17,951 nucleotides of DNA from Mycobacterium sp. (GTDB lineage: Bacteria; Actinomycetota; Actinomycetes; Mycobacteriales; Mycobacteriaceae). The position numbers and the translations under genes are program-made. The DNA is taken from contig JAFAQO010000273.1 of the NCBI GenBank assembly GCA_019246375.1, positions 1 to 17,951 of the forward strand, written 5' to 3'. The first letter of the stretch is position 1, and the number at the start of each line of letters is the position of its first letter. Shown here piece by piece: positions 16,734 through 17,951 of the stretch. The notes under the pieces are model-generated. The model was not told the origin of the DNA. It did not search any database and saw only the letters and a program-made list of their open reading frames with translations.

Positions 16734-17495
16734 TCACACAGCTGCCGCTATCAGTGCGGTCAGGCCCGCTTTATAGGCCGGAAGGCTGTGGCGCCATCCG
16801 ACGTCGATCGGCCCACCGCTGTCGACGGAAATTCCCGTGCCGACGTGTACATAGGGATCCGGCGGTACCAGGGGCACGATGTCGAGAAAGTTCACCACGC
16901 GAAAGCAGGATTGGATGGCCGCGTTGAAGGCCGCGGCGAAGTCAGCCAGCCCAACCCGTGGTCCGGCGAAGGTGATGAGCCGGGGTTTGAGGGTGTTCGG
17001 CGGCATGTTCAGCAAGATGTCGGGCGCGGCAAGCACAGCCAGCGCCGCGCCGAGACTGTGCCCGGTGACCAGGATTTGATCACACCCGGCGGTCGCGGTC
17101 GCCAGATTAGCGGCGATGCTGTTGCGGACGGTTTCGTAGACGTCCTGAAACCCGGAGTGCACGTTCCCGAATCCGCTGACCGGAGAATAGATTTCCGGCG
17201 CGACATCGATGTCAGCGAGCCACTCTGACAAGAGTGAGGTACCGCGAAAAGACACAAACGCGGTGCGACTGGTCGCGCTGCGGCCCATCAAACCGAAGAT
17301 TCTGCTGTCCTTGACCATCGCCGTCATGGCGGGGTGCGGATCGCTCATCGCGGTGAGAACAGTGGCGTCGGCCTCGATCAGGGCGGTCTGGGTGAAGTCG
17401 GACGGCAATGCTGCAGGAACGCCGCCCATCACGGCGTAGGCCGCCGTCGCCAGCGGAAGAACCACGTCGCGAGCAGACACGGCGTCGAATTCCAC
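16734..17495 (-). CDS. Class 3 lipase (alpha/beta hydrolase, Lipase_3 family)
   Basis: A 253-residue alpha/beta hydrolase of the fungal-type class 3 lipase family, which cleaves acylglycerols or other esters. AFVSFRGTSLLSEW contains the FRGT segment that precedes the oxyanion region, VTGHSLGAAL carries the nucleophile Ser147, DIVPLVPP carries the likely acid Asp205, and WRHSLPAYKAGL supplies His236; the HSxxxY spacing is typical. The C-terminus is hydrophobic (LTALIAAAV). No signal peptide is visible, so it is cytosolic or exported by a non-classical route. The GTG at 17495 is chosen because the conserved core begins soon after and a TAGACT -10-like box lies 7 nt upstream; the frame is open beyond this only over the ACT gene. 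It is divergent from the ACT-domain gene across 117 bp. It does not belong to the remembered Rv1527c-Rv1536 order, so it may be a lineage-specific insertion. Confidence 0.87.
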   Translation of the reverse strand: MEFDAVSARDVVLPLATAAYAVMGGVPAALPSDFTQTALIEADATVLTAMSDPHPAMTAMVKDSRIFGLMGRSATSRTAFVSFRGTSLLSEWLADIDVAPEIYSPVSGFGNVHSGFQDVYETVRNSIAANLATATAGCDQILVTGHSLGAALAVLAAPDILLNMPPNTLKPRLITFAGPRVGLADFAAAFNAAIQSCFRVVNFLDIVPLVPPDPYVHVGTGISVDSGGPIDVGWRHSLPAYKAGLTALIAAAV

Positions 17496-17612
17496 AGGCC
17501 GCAGTCTACGAAGCACTACCCGGTTAGGCCCGGGAAATCGGCACAACTGGTGTCGGTGTAGGCAGTAGCGTTGAATACCACCCCGCCCAGCCCGGTCCGA
17601 AGGGAGCGCGCC

Positions 17613-17951
17613 ATGGCGACTGATCTGACGCTCTATCTCGACGACGAGCCCGGCGAGCTGGCTCGAGTGGGCGATGTACTCGGCAAGGCAGGCGTTAACA
17701 TCGCCGGCCTGTGCGCAGTGACCAGCGGGGGAGGGCAGGCAGAGGTACACATCCTGGTGCACGACGCCACACCGGCGTTCGAAGCGCTGGACGGCGCCGG
17801 AATCAAGATCGCAGAGGAGCAGGAGGTGATCGTCCTGAACGTCGAAGACCGTCCTGGTGCACTCGCCGACGTCGTCCACAAGCTCGCCACCGCGAAAGTC
17901 AACCTGGCGACCGCCTATCTGGCCACGAATACGCGCCTCGTGCTGGGGGCG
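17613..17951 (+). CDS. Tandem ACT-domain protein, 3' end beyond the window
   Basis: The first 113 residues are visible. Two ACT-like repeats can be seen: LTLYLDDEPGELARVGDVLGKAGVNIAGL (about 5-33) and VIVLNVEDRPGALADVVHKLATAKVNLATAY (about 72-102). Each has the pattern strand, then D-x-PGxLAxV helix, then VN followed by a strand. ACT domains bind amino acids or other small ligands and usually act as regulatory modules; a stand-alone protein like this has no catalytic domain in view. The ATG has AAGGGAG at 17600-17606. It is divergently oriented to the lipase and probably independent of the M-box unit. Its ligand and partner cannot be told from the sequence. Confidence 0.87.
   Translation, partial: MATDLTLYLDDEPGELARVGDVLGKAGVNIAGLCAVTSGGGQAEVHILVHDATPAFEALDGAGIKIAEEQEVIVLNVEDRPGALADVVHKLATAKVNLATAYLATNTRLVLGA

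Noticed and set aside
1..17951. CRISPR arrays, tRNA/rRNA genes, insertion sequences, phage attachment sites
   Set aside because: No regularly spaced repeats, tRNA-like cloverleaf ends, transposase motifs or terminal inverted repeats were seen on either strand.

Overview
This is a GC-rich window from a slow-growing Mycobacterium. The evidence is the set of mycobacterium-specific families (MmpL transporter, PapA acyltransferase, Mas/Pks2/Pks5-type polyketide synthase) and a gene order that follows, from memory, the M. tuberculosis Rv1527c-Rv1535 region (pks5, papA4, fadD24, adh, a CMD-like protein, a thioesterase, a nitronate monooxygenase, a TetR regulator, and Rv1535 with its M-box leader). 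An mmpL and a papA next to a pks5-type gene is the arrangement I associate with species that make lipooligosaccharides (M. marinum / M. kansasii / M. canettii type). The exact species cannot be fixed from the sequence.

Layout. Positions 1-10059, minus strand: pks (KS-AT-DH-ER-KR-ACP) -> papA -> mmpL (cut by the window edge). This is a co-directional module that should build a methyl-branched acyl chain, transfer it to a glycolipid acceptor (probably trehalose) and export the product. Positions 10060-10836 are non-coding, with an AT-rich island and the divergent control region. Positions 10837-11972, plus strand: an alcohol dehydrogenase with a large in-frame internal deletion, overlapping a CMD/AhpD-like gene by 4 bases. 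Positions 12021-12449, minus: a hotdog thioesterase. It diverges across about 58 bp from a plus-strand operon at 12508-15774: nitronate monooxygenase, TetR regulator and Baeyer-Villiger-type flavin monooxygenase, joined by a 4-base overlap and a 1-base gap. The short divergent spacer holds a 6-4-6 inverted repeat overlapping two plausible leaderless promoters, a good candidate operator for the TetR protein.

Positions 15848-16640 form a self-contained regulatory unit: a -35/-10 promoter, an M-box (ykoK) magnesium riboswitch, a 26-codon upstream ORF with a near-perfect Shine-Dalgarno sequence, a 71-codon gene of unknown function (Rv1535-like) and a strong 13-bp hairpin terminator. A class 3 lipase on the minus strand and the start of a double ACT-domain protein finish the window.

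The most interesting points are the M-box leader with its unannotated, strongly initiated uORF upstream of a gene that does not look like a magnesium transporter; the divergent palindrome controlling the thioesterase and the NMO-TetR-BVMO operon; and the adh remnant next to a missing fadD24-like gene. Family assignments rest on motifs read directly; comparisons with M. tuberculosis genes are from memory and were not computed.
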